Positions 1 to 11,965 are shown, counted from the stretch's first letter. The stretch: 64,000 nt of DNA from Symsagittifera roscoffensis (GCF_963678635.1 NC_087064.1:74614390-74678389); one strand, 5' to 3'. The notes: generated by a model not told the origin, from the sequence alone. A program made the numbers and translations.

Positions 1-394
1 TACCGATTGTGAAGAACTGCTTGAAGTTTCTTTTCTTTCGTTACTCGTTCAATTCCGATCCAGATATCGTTTTAGTTTTTTGATGATGCAAATTAATCTG
101 AAAATAAAATTTAGTTTTAGACCAAGATGTTTTTCGCTCGTATCTAACCTAAACCTCCCCCCTTACTACCTTTAAAACATTGTCCTAACAATTTCAAGAT
201 ATATTGATTCAATTAGATATTAAAAACATGCAGATTTATCTTACGTTTTAGCACCACAACGTTTGAATTGAAAATTCTGTTATAATTGTCATGCCAACCA
301 TAATAAAACCTATTTTCCTGACGCGTGCCCCCCTTTGTACCTAGCTCAAGACCCTCATGCCCCCTATAACGAGACCTTCGCGTCCTCCCAAAAC
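1..394. other. Non-coding flank 3' of element A
   Basis: AT-rich sequence with no supportable reading frame. It lies 3' of the last ORF of the minus-strand element A, so a 3' UTR or LTR would be expected here, but no matching copy exists near the element's other end and no terminal repeat could be recognised. Confidence 0.5.
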
Positions 395-1340
395 TCAGGC
401 GAAGCTCATGTAGTACTTCTTGTGTAGATATACCATCATTTCCGTTTCTGCAAAGATCACGTGCAGGATGGCGTATAGTTCCCTGGGGCTCAATTTACTC
501 CTGTTCGGATCATAGACCGGCATTGAAACCTCTCCTATCTTTCTTTCGACCAGGAAATCCCTCAATCCGGTCAATGCCAACATCAAATGCTGATGATCAA
601 TCACGTTTCTCTCGTAGTTCTTGTCACCAAAAAGCACAGATACTTGCCAGGAACTTGAGACACTGAGGGTTGAAGTGCAGTCATTCCCCCCAATCCTGGT
701 CTCTGTCTGAACAGAAACTCCACATTCTGGTATTCTCTCTTGAAATAAGCTTCTAGTCTAGTCTTGTAGCTCATGTCCGCTGTTATGCAGATCGCGCTGG
801 TCCTATCTGACAAGATGAACTCGCTGTCTGTGATCAAGATGTTTTCCGAATACTCATTTGGTATCTCGAATTTGGTCTTAAAACTTCTTCCAATGGCAGG
901 CTCGGCTTCCTCCTGATCTAGTTCCAGTCCATTAGCCTCTCTCACTTCCCTGAGTTTTTGTATCATTAAATTTTCGGTGTGGGTAAGTCCTATCCCCACT
1001 CCCCGGACAAAAATATTTATCGAAGTCCCTGTCGATGGTGCTGGGTTCAAGTTATCAGGGTTCAAGGTCAGTCGTCGTCCAACCAAACAACGGGTTCCCC
1101 GCCTTTACATGCTTCGCTGCAGACATGTCGACCTGTTGGGTACTTTGCGCCTTCTTCTCATCAGCTTCCATATTGTGTATCCACTCCAGTATCCTCAGAT
1201 TTGTGTTCTCCCTTCTTTCTATCGCTCTGTTCTAGGTCCATATCTTTATCTGGCATGGCGTGATCCTCCTGCAATGAGTGCTCACTGTCATCGATGATCT
1301 GCCACTCCTCATCGGCTGTCAGCTCGCCCACGTTCACTAA
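395..1340 (-). pseudogene. Post-pol ORF of element A, macrodomain-like
   Basis: This ORF sits directly after the pol stop. It matches the ORF after pol in the plus-strand copy E along its length: a poorly conserved N-terminus with the shared pattern TNLR(I/V)LEW, a strongly conserved block (STGTS, then IFVRGVG, then GLTHTENL), and a C-terminal part at 395-1086. That C-terminal part has the strand-helix pattern of the macro domain (ADP-ribose-binding fold, YmdB/TARG1-like subgroup): ITDSEFIL, then AICITAD, then a helix, then GKYLCFLVT, then a helix ending LRDFLVER, then VSMPVYDPNR, then a final helix and MVYLHKKYY. The usual glycine loop (GCG) of the binding site is not visible. Frameshifts near 640 and near 1090-1160 break the frame. 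Homology to macrodomains is inferred by eye; the relation between the two element copies is seen directly. Confidence 0.6.
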
Positions 1341-1862
1341 CTACTCAATTAGCTCTTCTGGCCGTATTTTTTCGATCAAGAAATCGTCGCCATAGCTGTT
1401 GTACTTCATGCCTGTCCTCTTTCGCCCGCCTTTTCTCGTTTCCGTCGTCATGGATATATCTGGTTCTGTCCACTTCGGCACCTCATCTTGCTCTGGATCA
1501 TTCCAATCCTCTTCTGCGAAAGCTCCTCCGTCCGAGTCTGCTTCTAGTTTTTCGTTGTCGTCCATACTCATGTTCTTGTTGCCATCATACTTCTCCCTGG
1601 TGGCTTTCTCATTTACCTCGCATGGTGGCTCCACCAGTTGATACTCGAGTCCTTCCATGTTCTGAGGTACGAACAAGTTTTCCGGTGATGGGACGTGATG
1701 TTTCAGTTTTTCGTAGTGCGCCGCACGCCCTGTGCTCAAGCGATCGAACTGACCCTGCTGGTGCACTTCCGTTATCATGAACGGCCCTCTCCATTTCTTT
1801 AGTAGCTTTTTTGTCCCTTTAGGAGGTATGATATTCTGGAACACCCAGACATATTGTCCCAC
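1341..1862 (-). pseudogene. Integrase C-terminal tail and end of pol, element A
   Basis: The 173 codons encode the end of the pol polyprotein. A DNA-binding/SH3-like segment (KWRGPF, then ITEVH, then RLSTGRAAHYE) is followed by an acidic tail ending in a basic stretch rich in Arg and Lys. The stop lies just before the post-pol ORF, as in copy E where the two frames overlap by a few bases. The frame is lost toward the integrase core near 1800 by a one-base difference in a T run, relative to the other copies of the triplicated segment. Confidence 0.8.
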
Positions 1863-4329
1863 GGCATATGGTTTTGCATGAAATTTTTTTCATCATACTT
1901 CCTCCATTGTCTGATCTGTGCTGGTGCTGTATTCCTTCTGCACAGCTCGTTCAATTCCTGTTGTCTTTTGACTGCTTCCTTCTCATATGCCTGAGGCGAT
2001 GTCTTTAGTCTTTCATGTTCCGGATTGAAGAAAGTCAGGGGCATAGCTCTCTCCCTGCCTGTTAACATCATGAAGGGACAGATCCCCGTTGTTGAATGTC
2101 GCGTGCTATTATACGCCCTTACTACTTGTGGCAGATATTTGTCCCAGCCTGTTATGTATCTCGAGCACAATACCCTGAGCATATTCACTAGCGTTCTGTT
2201 CTGCCTTTCCACTAGTCCATTCGTTTGTGGATAGTAGGTCGTCGAATGTGCCTGTGCAATGTGAGATCTTCTCATGAGTTCTTTCGTCAGTCCCCCACGA
2301 AGGCTTTCCCATTATCCGATTGGAAGGTCATCGAACAACCATACCGTGATATCCAGGATATCACAAGTTTCTTGCGCCGCGGCTGTCTGACATGGTACAG
2401 CTTCCGCCAGCTTCGTAAAATGATCAGTTATTACCAGTATCTGGTTATTCCCCGAGTCTGTCATGCAGATCTTCTGATGGTCTATCTGCACAACCTCGTT
2501 GAATTCCAAGCTATCCACAGATTTGAGTGGGAATTTCATTTTCCTGGGATCTTTCACCTGCAAACACGACAGACATGTTTCAGTTTTTTGTAGTGCGCCG
2601 CACGCCCTGTGCTCAAGCGATAGAACTTACCCTGCTGGTGCACTTCCGTTATCATGAACGGCCCTCTCCATTTCGTTAGTAGCTTTTTGTCCCTTTGGGA
2701 GGTATGACATTCTGGAACACCCTGACATATTGTCCCACGGCATATGGTTTTGCCTGAAGTATTTTTTCATCATACTTCCTCCGCTGTCTGATCTGTGCTA
2801 GTGCTGTATTCCTTCTGCACCGCTCGTTCAATTCCTGTTGTCTTCTGACTGCTTCCTTCACATACGCCTGGACGATGTCTTCATTCCTTTATGTTCCGGA
2901 TTGAAGAAAGTCAGGGGCATCGCTCTCTCCCTGCCTGTTAACATCATGAAGGGACTGATCCCCGTTGTTGAATGTTGCGTGCTATTATACGCCCTTACTA
3001 CTTGTGGCAGATATTTGTCCCAGCCTGTTATATATCTCGAGCAGTAAACCCTGAGCATACTCACTAGCGTTCTTTTCTGCCTTTCCACTAGTCCATTCGT
3101 TTGTGGATGGTAGGTCATCGAATGTGCCTGTGCAATGTGGGATCTTCTCATGAGTTCTTTCGTCAGTCCCCCACGAAGGCTTTCCCATTATCCGATTGGA
3201 AGGTCATCGAACAACCATGCCGTGATATCCAGGATATCACAAGTTTCTTCCGCCGCGGCTGTCTGACATGGTACAGCTTCCGCCAGCTTCGTAAAATGAT
3301 CAGTAATTACCAGTATCTGGTTATTCCCCGAGTCTGTCATGCAGATCTTCTGATGGTCTATCTGCACAACCTCGTTGAATTCCGAGCTATCCACAGTTTT
3401 GAGTGGGAATTTCATTTTCCTGGGATCTTTCACCTGCAAACACGACAGACATGTTTCAGTTTTTTGTAGTGCGCCGCACGCCCTGTGCTCAAGCGATAGA
3501 ACTGACCCTGCTGGTGCACTTCCGTTATCATGAACGGCCCTCTCCATTTCGTTAGTAGCTTTTTGTCCCTTTGGGTGGTATGACATTCTGGAACACCCTG
3601 ACATATTGTCCCACGGCATATGGTTTTGCCTGAAGTATTTTTTCATCATACTTCCTCCGCTGTCTGATCTGTGCTAGTGCTGTATTCCTTCTGCACCGCT
3701 CGTTCAATTCCTGTTGTCTTCTGACTGCTTCCTTCACATACGCCTGGACGATGTCTTCATTCCTTTATGTTCCGGATTGAAGAAAGTCAGGGGCATCGCT
3801 CTCTCCCTGCCTGTTAACATCATGAAGGGACTGATCCCCGTTGCTGAAGGTTGCGTGCTATTATACGCCCTTACTACTTGTGGCAGATATTTGTCCCAGC
3901 CTGTTATATATCTGGAGCACAAAACCCTGAGCATACTCACTAGCGTTCTGTTCTGCCTTTCCACTAGTCCATTCATTTGTGGATGGTAGGTCGTCGAATG
4001 TGCCTGTGCAATGTGGGATCTTCTCATGAGTTCTTTCGTCAGTCCCCCACGAAGACTTTACCATTATCCGATTGGAAGGTCATCGGACAACCATACCGTG
4101 ATATCCAGGATATCACAAGTTTCTTCCGCCGAGGCTGTCTGACATGGTACAGCTTCCGCCAGCTTCGTAAAATGATCAGTAATTACCAGTATCTGGTTAT
4201 TCCCCGAGTCTGTCATGCAGATCTTCTGATGGTCTATCTGCTTAACCTCGTTGAATTCCGAGCTTTCCACAGATTTGAGTGGGAATTTCATTTTCATGGG
4301 ATCTTTCACCTGCAAACACGACAGACATG
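1701..4329. repeat. 876-bp tandem triplication inside integrase
   Basis: Three adjacent copies lie at about 1701-2577, 2578-3453 and 3454-4329. They cover the integrase catalytic core and tail. The second and third units are 876 bp, a multiple of three, and the first is one base longer because of an extra T in a T run. Both internal junctions read gacatg then tttcag, and the trinucleotide atg is shared between the unit's two ends, so a short microhomology may have guided the first event. The units are nearly identical by eye, so the expansion is recent relative to the decay of the element. Copy B has the segment once. Confidence 0.9.
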
Positions 4330-4804
4330 CGTTCACCCATCTTTCACCAGCTTTCCTCAGCCATGGCCAGTCAAACCTGTGTAGTTTTCTTTGTTGCACC
4401 TTATCTATCCCCTGATGTCCCATCTGGTCGTGCAATCTGAACAACACTTCCGTTTGATATAGCTGTGGTAGTATCATGATGTTATGCTTGTGTAGTATCT
4501 TCTCTTCGTCCTTTCCCCTACAGGCTACCACGCCATCAGCTGTGTGGTAGAGTAAGTCCCTCCTTTCTTTGTAGAAACGGCTCAACATCTTGCAGCTATC
4601 CTCTTCCAGTTCTCCCTTCTCTTTCTCTCCCGTTCGTATCAATTTGGAGAGATTACTCGTTATTTTGTCGTTCTTCTGGGCTCGTATCAGATCCGATAGC
4701 CGGTACCTCGCATTGACGTGCTCCTTCAGTGCCATCATTTCTCCGTTCAGTTCCCTTGGATTGTGGATGTCGTCCTTAAGCTTAACGCATACTATCCTTT
4801 TCAA
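1863..4804 (-). pseudogene. Integrase core (threefold) and zinc-binding N-terminus, element A
   Basis: The minus frame 4064-4804 carries the HHCC zinc module (HDQMGH, then a CLSC pair) and the start of the catalytic core (VKQIDHQKICM, then DHFTKLAEAVPC). The rest of the core follows three times, each with the pattern HPQTNGLVERQ that holds the catalytic Glu, and each broken by frameshifts near the segment encoding SDNG and GLRGG. The protein would insert the element's cDNA into the genome, but no copy here is open. The upstream N-terminal region runs into the degraded linker at 4805. Confidence 0.85.
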
Positions 4805-5802
4805 CGCATATCATCCTTGTCGCTCTCCGGTTCTAGATTCGTCCTGATGTTTGAAATGCATGATAGTTCCCTAAAAAGTTTCCTTGACACTGATATCATC
4901 TCCAGCTCCTCCCCCCCATTCACGTCATGATACTCCAGGTTGTATCTCCCTGGCGAAGGATCAGTTTGCAATTCCCTGTCGTGATACTTCCTTTTTTCTT
5001 TAGCAAGTATCGTGCAGAGACTATCTTGTTCATCATCACTCTTCTCTGAACATTCGTCCCATTGTTTTGACTCTCGGGAAAAATTTTCTGTTCACCATCC
5101 CCCTCTGGTGTTGGCCACTTCCCGGACTCTTGATCTAGTCCGAGATGTTCACTTTCCTCCTTATACGACACTCTCTTCCTTCGAAGCGATGTTCGCCTGA
5201 GTATGTCTTCCGGGATTCTCTGAACTAGTGATCGCGCCACTTCCTTGTTTTCTGGTTCCTGGTTTTCATCGAGCCCCCGCCATGTGTTACTTCCCCTCTT
5301 TTCATTATGGTGACTTCCGGTCCATCCTTGTCTTTTTCGAGACTACGGGTTTATCGTCAGCTAGTTACTATAGCAGACCCCTTAAATTCTCTCCTACCGT
5401 CACCTTTCCTGTTTCCACTTCGTCGAGGTCGTAGCATATTGCCTTCACCGTTTCCCTTACTATCTTTGACTTCAGCATTATTTCCATCGGCATCCCTGAA
5501 TTTCTTTTGAGATTTGCTTTTCCTTGATGCTCAGTGGGTAATTCGGGATGTTCCGCTATCGGTTTTCCTGCGTTTTCGAGCCATCTCGTGAGTGGTAGGC
5601 TATCATACGTTTCCTTGTCCATGAACGAAAAACCATCTTTGATCTCCGGTCTATCAGCCTCCCTCTGCTCCTGTCTCTCGTAAAACTCCGTCTTGTTGCT
5701 CAAGCTGTCGGCATTTTGATGCTTGTCTCTCGTTCTAGGTTCAATGATCATGTTGTAACCATCCAACCGAACTATCCATCTCCCGATGTAGCTCTGATCC
5801 AT
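4805..5802 (-). pseudogene. Linker between RNase H and integrase, element A
   Basis: Homologous to the linker of copy E by position and by shared patterns (RDKHQNADSLS, DGFSFMDKETYD, LPLTRWL). The segment 5368-5802 is an open frame continuing from the end of RNase H; 4920-5240 is another open stretch with the pattern IPEDILRRTS matching copy E's MPKEVLLRTS. Between and beyond them the frame shifts repeatedly. The linker is unusually long for Ty3/Gypsy pol, roughly 300 residues in copy E, and has no recognisable domain. Confidence 0.7.
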
Positions 5803-6093
5803 TGAGTACGTTTTGGACTAACTGAGTGCCCTGTTGTCGACCCGTAGCTTGAAGGGTTCGCTACCCAGATATGTCCTGTAGTATTCCACAAATGTGACAA
5901 CCGCAAACATTTCCGCTTTGGGTGCCCCGTACTTCATCTTCGTGTCGCTCAAGAATTTACTCCCGTAGGCTATTGGTTTCAAGACTGTTCTCCCGTTCCA
6001 CTCCTGTTCTTGATAGAGTATGCCCGAAATCGCTACCACCGATGCATCCGTGTCCAGTACGTACATTCCTTTCTCTGTTGGCATGCCTAGCAC
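5803..6093 (-). pseudogene. RNase H domain, element A
   Basis: The 5818-6093 frame encodes the Ty3-type RNase H, with the catalytic-site pattern VLDTDAS, then SGIL, then AYGSKFLSDTKMKYGAPKAE with the catalytic Glu, then VDNRALS. A stop and frame change at about 5818 separates it from the linker. In the intact copy E the same domain is continuous with RT and the linker. The domain would degrade the RNA strand during reverse transcription. Confidence 0.85.
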
Positions 6094-7181
6094 AGGTGCT
6101 TCACACAGTTCTTTGCCGCGTTTTCCTTACCCTTGCGCCTCATGAGTTATTGCATTGGATATACCTTATACGCAAAGCCCTTGATGAAGTTCCTGTAGCA
6201 ATTCGTAAAACCCAAAAAGCTCATCAACTGGTGCTCTGTTTTTGGCGATTTTCAAGTCAGTACTGCTTCTACTGCGTCTGGGTCTGGTCTGATGCCATGT
6301 TTATTCACCATCTCCCCGAGGTATTTTATCGAGTCCTTAAGAATCTCGCATTTCGAGGGTTTGCATTTCAATCCTGCCCTTTTCATGCATGCAAACACTT
6401 CATCTAGTTGTTCGATGTGGTCCTCCAGGGTAGATGTTGCAATCACCATGTCATCTACGTAACACATTACCAAATTGCCATATTTATTCGTAACGCTTTT
6501 CAGTGCTTGTGCCATCAGTCGTTGGAATGTGGCTGTCGCATTGCAAAAGCCGAAGGGAATCCTCTTCCATTGAAACAAACCCAGCGCGCAAACAAATCCT
6601 GTTTTGTCCCTGTCTTGTTTCCTTAGTGGTACCTGCCAAAAAAATGACCCTAGATCTAGAGTTGTAAAAAAGTTTGCATCTGCTAATTTTGAAAGACTCT
6701 CATCTATCCTAGGTATGGGATAGGCATCCTTCATCGTGACGGAGTTCAGTTATCGAAAGTCACAACAAAACCTAAGTTGGTCTCCTTTCTTTTTAGCCAT
6801 CACTACTCCACACGCCTACGGTGATTTGGATGGTTATATCATATCAGACTCTAGTAGGGTCTCTATCTCTTTTCTACATGCATCAGATTTGTTTGGGGTC
6901 ATACGCCTCGCCCCTTCCCTGTGCAGTACGGCGTACTCCTCTAGCTCTATTTCATGTTCAACAAAATTGCAGCACCCGATGCCTGCCTTGTTTCGAAAAA
7001 ATGTCCTGATTCCTATCTAGCACACTCTTGATGGCTTCGAGCTGTTCGTCTGTTATCTTTCACCTTAAGTGTTCATTTTCTGGCAAAACCGGTTTATCCA
7101 TTTCCATTTCCTCTGGTGTGGGTCTTTCTGGAAAATTCGAACAGCTCGAAAGACCATCGTCTGTCTCTGACTTAAGCGAGT
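6094..7181 (-). pseudogene. Reverse transcriptase domain, element A
   Basis: The frame 6252-6734 includes KDAYPIPRIDESL, then TLDLGSFFWQVPL, then the active-site box CYVDDMVIAT, then KCEILKDSIKYLGE. The N-terminal RT motifs and the thumb are recognisable on either side but out of frame. About 30 bases present in copy B are missing near 6110, at the RT/RNase H boundary. Catalytic aspartates of the YVDD box are retained although the domain as a whole is broken. Confidence 0.85.
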
Positions 7182-8072
7182 TCACAAGACTTGATAAATT
7201 TTTATTTTCTTCAATCTTTTCAAGATACAAATCTTGTACCTATGATTCGGGCAATCAAGAACTTCATTTTCTTTCACGTTTTCAGTCATTTCATATCTAG
7301 TTTTCACAGGCAGTGCGTATACCAGTGTCCTCCCCCTTTGGATTGTGATTGGTATATCAAGAGTATTCGACAAGACACTGACGCAGAGGCCGCTCTTGAT
7401 TATCGACAAGGATCTTCCTAAAATAGCAGCACTTTGACTATTTGGATTCGGTGCTATACAAACTTTTATCGGTGTTCTGCCTAGAACCCGCAGCGCCCCC
7501 TTGTTTGCTGCTGACAGCCGTTTTCTGGAATCTATCAAGTCATCTTTGTCAAATCCCATCTTTCTCCATGTTTCAATTGGTATTACACTCAAGACGGCCC
7601 CTGTGTCATTCAATCCTCGCAGTTGGGTCTTCTTCTCGCTTATGTCCAGTACATGTGCAGATACATCTGCTTCCGTTCCCAGATGCATCGCATCTTCCTC
7701 CAGCATGGCACAGTGTCCTATTGATCTCACTTTGAGTTGCTCTCGACCAACATAGATCTGACCGGCTAGATCTTCGGCGCATGTTATCATCGTCTTTGTA
7801 TAGATATTAATTCCATCTATGTTCAACGTGTAACTGCTGTCTATCCTAATCTATTTACCACCACATCTCGTGAGTAGTGCCCTGGCTGATCTAGAAGGAG
7901 TTTGTGGGCTGATGGCGCGTAAGTAGTTAGCATACACGTCAATGTGCATTAATGTTTGGTCGCTCGGTTCACTCAGGTTCCTCGTTACTTCAAGACCGCC
8001 CACCCTGATTATTGACATAATTCTCGCTCCAATCTTCAGGATACCAAACGGTTTTCCGGTCATCATCTTCAA
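7182..8072 (-). pseudogene. Aspartic protease region, element A
   Basis: The 214-codon frame 7182-7826 carries a retropepsin-like active site LNDTGAVLSVIP, with the conserved Asp-Thr-Gly retained, preceded by a conserved region (NIDGINIYTKT, then GQIYVGREQLKV). The frame 7851-8072 holds the upstream part (GKPFGILKIGARIMSI). Compared with copies B and E, about 0.3 kb encoding the C-terminal half of the protease region is missing after the pattern LRVLGRTPIKV, where it runs directly into NPNSQSAAILGR. The protease would process the gag-pol polyprotein. Confidence 0.8.
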
Positions 8073-9088
8073 TGTGTTTCAATTATTCCCGCCTGTCAGG
8101 TTTTCTCCGGTCTCTGGATCTGGCCTCGTTATCGAGAGTGTCTCGTTCATCTTTTGTCTTGCTATTTCCTGTTTTAATCGTTGCTCAATTTCTTTGATTG
8201 CTAAGTCTTGCTTCACTCTGTTGATAGCCTCTGCAGCTGCTTTCTCATAGTTTATCTCTAGTGAACTCATTGTCTCGGCCCCTCCAGCATCTCTGACTTG
8301 TATCACGGCCTTTACAGTCTTTGTTGATAATTCACACTGTAAAACTCGTGTTCTTCATTTTGACTCATCTCTTCTTCGTCAGGCGCATATCCAAAGCTTT
8401 TCATACCATGCTTGTATGTTGTGCAATCCGGTACATGGTGATCGGCCGATCCACAATTCGCACATGACCCTCGCTTATCCATGTCATCTCTGGGCTTATA
8501 CCATGTTGACCTTTGCTGTTGGCCTCCCCCTTGCGTGTTTCTGCTTTCCGAAAACGAAAGTTTCTGTTTCTGGTTTCATTAACATATACTCTCTTGACTT
8601 CTGTCTCATCTCCTCTGGGGTTGGTGCATTATCTTTTCATAGTGTATATTACGTTGCCAACATCGTTCTCAAGTCGTCACTTTTCACCCCGTCGATAAAT
8701 TTTGAAGCGATGCTAAAGTTTCTTCTGTTAGTCGATTCCCCGGATCGCTTCTTCTCCTCAAGCTCTCAAGATCATCCAGAAATTGATCAATTGATTCGTC
8801 ATCTCTTTGTCTTCTTGTTTCAAATCTCATCATTGCCTGATGACCATTCATGCTTGTTCCAAATCGATTCAACAGTACTTCAAATGTTTTATCTGCGGTA
8901 TCACGCTCCTCTTCTTTCTTGGCTACCGCGCACGTTAGTGCTGTGCCCTCTAGATTGCTTAAAATTGCTGTGCAGGCCTGTCTCTCATGATATTCAGGTT
9001 GTCTTGCTCTAGATGTAGTTTCATTACCTTAAACCCAACCCAGGTGTCAATGCAACCATCTGAATCGTCTTTGAATTTCTTCGATCTG
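8073..9088 (-). pseudogene. Gag remnant (capsid and one CCHC knuckle), element A
   Basis: The minus strand here encodes fragments of the gag capsid region (NGHQAMMRFE, then RRQRDDESIDQFLDDLESLRRR) at 8684-8872 and of a CCHC knuckle near 8450-8480. The second knuckle seen in B and E is deleted. The N-terminal part ends abruptly at about 9088, at the pattern DSDGCIDTW, where integrase-tail sequence of copy B begins. Confidence 0.75.
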
Positions 9089-9100
9089 AATCGTCTTTGA
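9058..9100. repeat. 17-bp direct repeat at the A/B junction
   Basis: The sequence atctgaatcgtctttga occurs at 9058-9074 and again at 9084-9100. The first occurrence is genuine gag sequence of element A; after the second, the sequence switches to the integrase tail of element B. The repeat therefore marks the recombination point that joined the two copies. Confidence 0.85.
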
Positions 9101-10518
9101 TACTCGATTCCTTCCATGTTCTGTGGTACGCACAAGTTTTTCGGTGATGGGAAGTGAGGTTTCAGATTTTCGTAGTGCGCCGCACGCCCTGTGCTCAAGC
9201 GACAGAACTAACCCTGCTGGTGCACTTCCGTTATCATGAACGGCCCTCTCCATTTCTTTAGTAGCTTTTTTGTCCCTTTAGGAGGTATGATATTCTGGAA
9301 CACCCAGACATATTGTCCCACGGCATATGGTTTTGCATGAAATTTTTTTCATCATACTTCCTCCATTGTCTGATCTGTGCTGGTGCTGTATTCCTTCTGC
9401 ACATCTCGTTCAATTCCTGTTGTCTTTTGACTGCTTCCTTCTCATATGCCTGAGGCGATGTCTTTAGTCTTTCATGTTCCGGATTGAAGAAAGTCAGGGG
9501 CATCGCTCTCTCCCTGCCTGTTAACATCATGAAGGGACAGATCCCCGTTGTTGAATGTTGCGTGCTATTATACGCCCTTACTACTTGTGGCAGATATTTG
9601 TCCCAGCCTGTTATGTATCTCGAGCACAATACCCTGAGCATATTCACTAGCGTTCTGTTCTGCCTTTCCACTAGTCCATTCGTTTGTGGATGGTAGGTCG
9701 TCGAATGTGGATGGTAGGTCGTGTAATGTGGGATCTTCTCATGAGTTCTTTCGTCAGTCCCCCACGAAGGCTTTCCCATTATCCGATTGGAAGGTCATCG
9801 GACAACCATACCATAATATCCAGGATATCACAAGTTTCTTCCGCCGAGGCTGTCTGACATGGTACAGCTTCCGCCAGCTTCGTAAAATGATCAATAATTA
9901 CCAGTATCTGGTGATTCCCCCAGTCTGTCATGCAGATCTTCTGATGGTTATCTGCACAACCTCGTTGAATTCCGAGCTTTTCACAGATTTGAGTGGGAAT
10001 TTCATTTTCCTGGGTTCTTTCACCTGCAAACACGACAGACATGCGTTCACCCATTTTTCACCAGCTTTCCTCATCCATGGCCAGTCAAACCTGTGTAGTT
10101 TTCTTTGTTGCACCTTATCTATCCCCTGATGTCCCATCTGGTCGTGCGATCTGAACAACACTTCCGTTTGATATAGCTGTGGTAGTATCATGATGTTATG
10201 CTTGTGTAGTATCTTCTCTTCGTCCTTTCCCCTGCAGGCTACCACGCCATCAGCTGTGTGGTAGAGTAAGTCCCTCCTTTCTTTGTAGAAACGGCTCAAC
10301 ATCTTGTAGCTATCCTCTTCCAGTTCTCCCTTCTCTTTCTCTCCCGTCCGTATCAATTTGGAGAGATTACTCGTTATTTTGTCGTTCTTTTGGGCTCGTA
10401 TCAGATCCGATAGCCGGTACCTCGCTTTGACGTGCTCCTTCAGTGCCATTATTTCTCCGTTCAGTTCCCTTGGATTGTAGATGTCGTCCTTAAGCTTAAC
10501 GCATACTATCCTTTTCAA
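9101..10518 (-). pseudogene. Integrase, element B
   Basis: The zinc module (HDQMGHQ, then CLSCLQ) and the first catalytic region are in the frame 9928-10518. The rest of the core (HPQTNGLVERQNRTL with the catalytic Glu) and the helical tail are in 9258-9779. The frame changes near 9930 and 9779. A short local duplication of ggatggtaggtcg near 9687-9719 disturbs the core. Unlike element A, the core is present only once. After 9250 only the first part of the SH3-like tail remains. Confidence 0.85.
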
Positions 10519-11480
10519 CGCATATCATCCTTGTCGCTCTCCGGTTCTAGATTCGTCCTGATGTTTGAAATGCATGATAGTTCCCTAAAAGATTTCCTTG
10601 ACAATGATATCATCTCCAGCTCCTCCCCCCATTCACGTCATGATACTCCAGGTTGTATGTCCCTGGCGAAGGATCAGTTTGCAATTCCCTGTCGTGATAC
10701 TTCCTTTTTTCTTTAGCAAGTATCGTGCAGAGACTATCTTGTTCATCATCACTCTTCTCTGAACCTTCGTCCCATTGTTTTGACTCTCGGGACAAATTTT
10801 CCTGTTCACCATCCCCCTCTGGTGTTGGCCACTTCCCGGACTCTTGATCTAGTCCGAGATGTTCACTTTCCTCCTTATACGACACTCTCTTCCTTCGAAG
10901 CGATGTTCGCCTGAGTATGTCTTCCGGGATTCTCTGAACTAGTGATCGCGCCACTTCCTTGTTCTCTGGTTCCTGGTTTTCATCGAGCCCCCGCCATGTG
11001 TTACTTCTCCTCTTTTCATTATGGTGACTTCCGGTCCATCCTTGTCTTTTTCGAGACTACGGGTTTATCGTCAGCTAGTTACTATAGCAGACCCCTTAAA
11101 TTCTCTCCTACCGTCACCTTTCCTGTTTCTACTTCGTCGAGGTCGTAGCATTCTGCTTTCAGCGTTTCCCTTACTATCTTTGACTTGAGCATTATTTCCA
11201 TCGGCATCCCTGAGTTTCTTTTGAGAATTGCTTTTCCTTGATGCTCAATGGGTATTTCGGGATGGTCCCATATCGGTTTTCCTGCGTTGTCGAGCCATCT
11301 CGTGAGCGGTAGGCTATCATACGTTTCCTTGTCCATGAACGAAACACCATCTTTGATCTCCGGTCTATCAGCCTCCCTCTGCTCCTGTCTCTCGTAAAAC
11401 TCCGTCTTGATGCTCAAACTGTCGGCATTCTGATGCTTGTCCCTCGTTCTATGTTCAATGATCATGTTGTAACCATCCAA
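10519..11480 (-). pseudogene. Linker between RNase H and integrase, element B
   Basis: Counterpart of 4805-5802 in element A with the same patterns (MARSLVQRIPEDIL at 10610-10954; DGVSFMDKETYD in 11082-11480). The segment has no recognised domain. Two frameshifts separate its open stretches. It is nearly identical to the A copy over long blocks. Confidence 0.7.
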
Positions 11481-11965
11481 TCGAACTATCCATCTCCCGG
11501 ATGTAGCTCTGATCCATTGAGTACGTTTTCAACTAACTAAGAGCCCTGTTGTCGACCCGTTGCTTGAAGGGTTCGCTACCCAGATATGTCCTGTAGTATT
11601 CCACAAATGTGACAACCGCAAACATTTCCGCTTTGGGTGCCCCGTACTTCATCTTCATGTCGCTCAAGAATTTACTCCCGTAGGCTATTGGTCTCAAGAC
11701 TGTTCTCCTGTTCCACTCCTGTTCTTGATGGAGTATTCCCGAGATCGCTACCACCGATGCATCCGTGTCCAGTACGTACATTCCTTTCTCTGTTGGCATA
11801 CCTAGCACAGGTGATTCACACAGTTCTTTCTTTATTCTTTGAAATGAATCCTCTGCCGCGTTTTTCCTGCCCTTGTTCCTCATGAGTTATTGCATTGGAT
11901 ATACTTTATACGCATAGCCCTTGATGAAGTCCCTGTAGCAACTCGTAAAACCCAAAAAGCTCATC
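11481..11965 (-). pseudogene. RNase H domain and RT thumb remnant, element B
   Basis: The frame 11533-11883 holds the RNase H signature (VLDTDAS, then SGILHQEQEW, then MKYGAPKAEMFAV, then VDNRALS), preceded by the RT-thumb end (NAAEDSFQRIKKELCESPVL) that is shortened in A. Upstream on the minus strand the RT thumb continues only to about 11966, where a deletion removes the whole palm and fingers. Confidence 0.85.

Larger units (their letters stand above)
395..9088 (-). mobile_element. Ty3/Gypsy-type retroelement copy A, decayed, 5' truncated
   Basis: Read on the minus strand the order is gag (partial), one CCHC knuckle, protease, reverse transcriptase, RNase H, a long linker, integrase, and a post-pol ORF, which is the Ty3/Gypsy (Metaviridae) order. 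Every domain is broken by frameshifts. The copy starts inside gag, where it is fused to the integrase tail of copy B, and it carries a threefold tandem integrase segment plus internal deletions: the second CCHC knuckle and about 0.3 kb of the region after the protease, both present in B. It is clearly related to the plus-strand copy E throughout. No LTRs were recognised. Confidence 0.9.
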
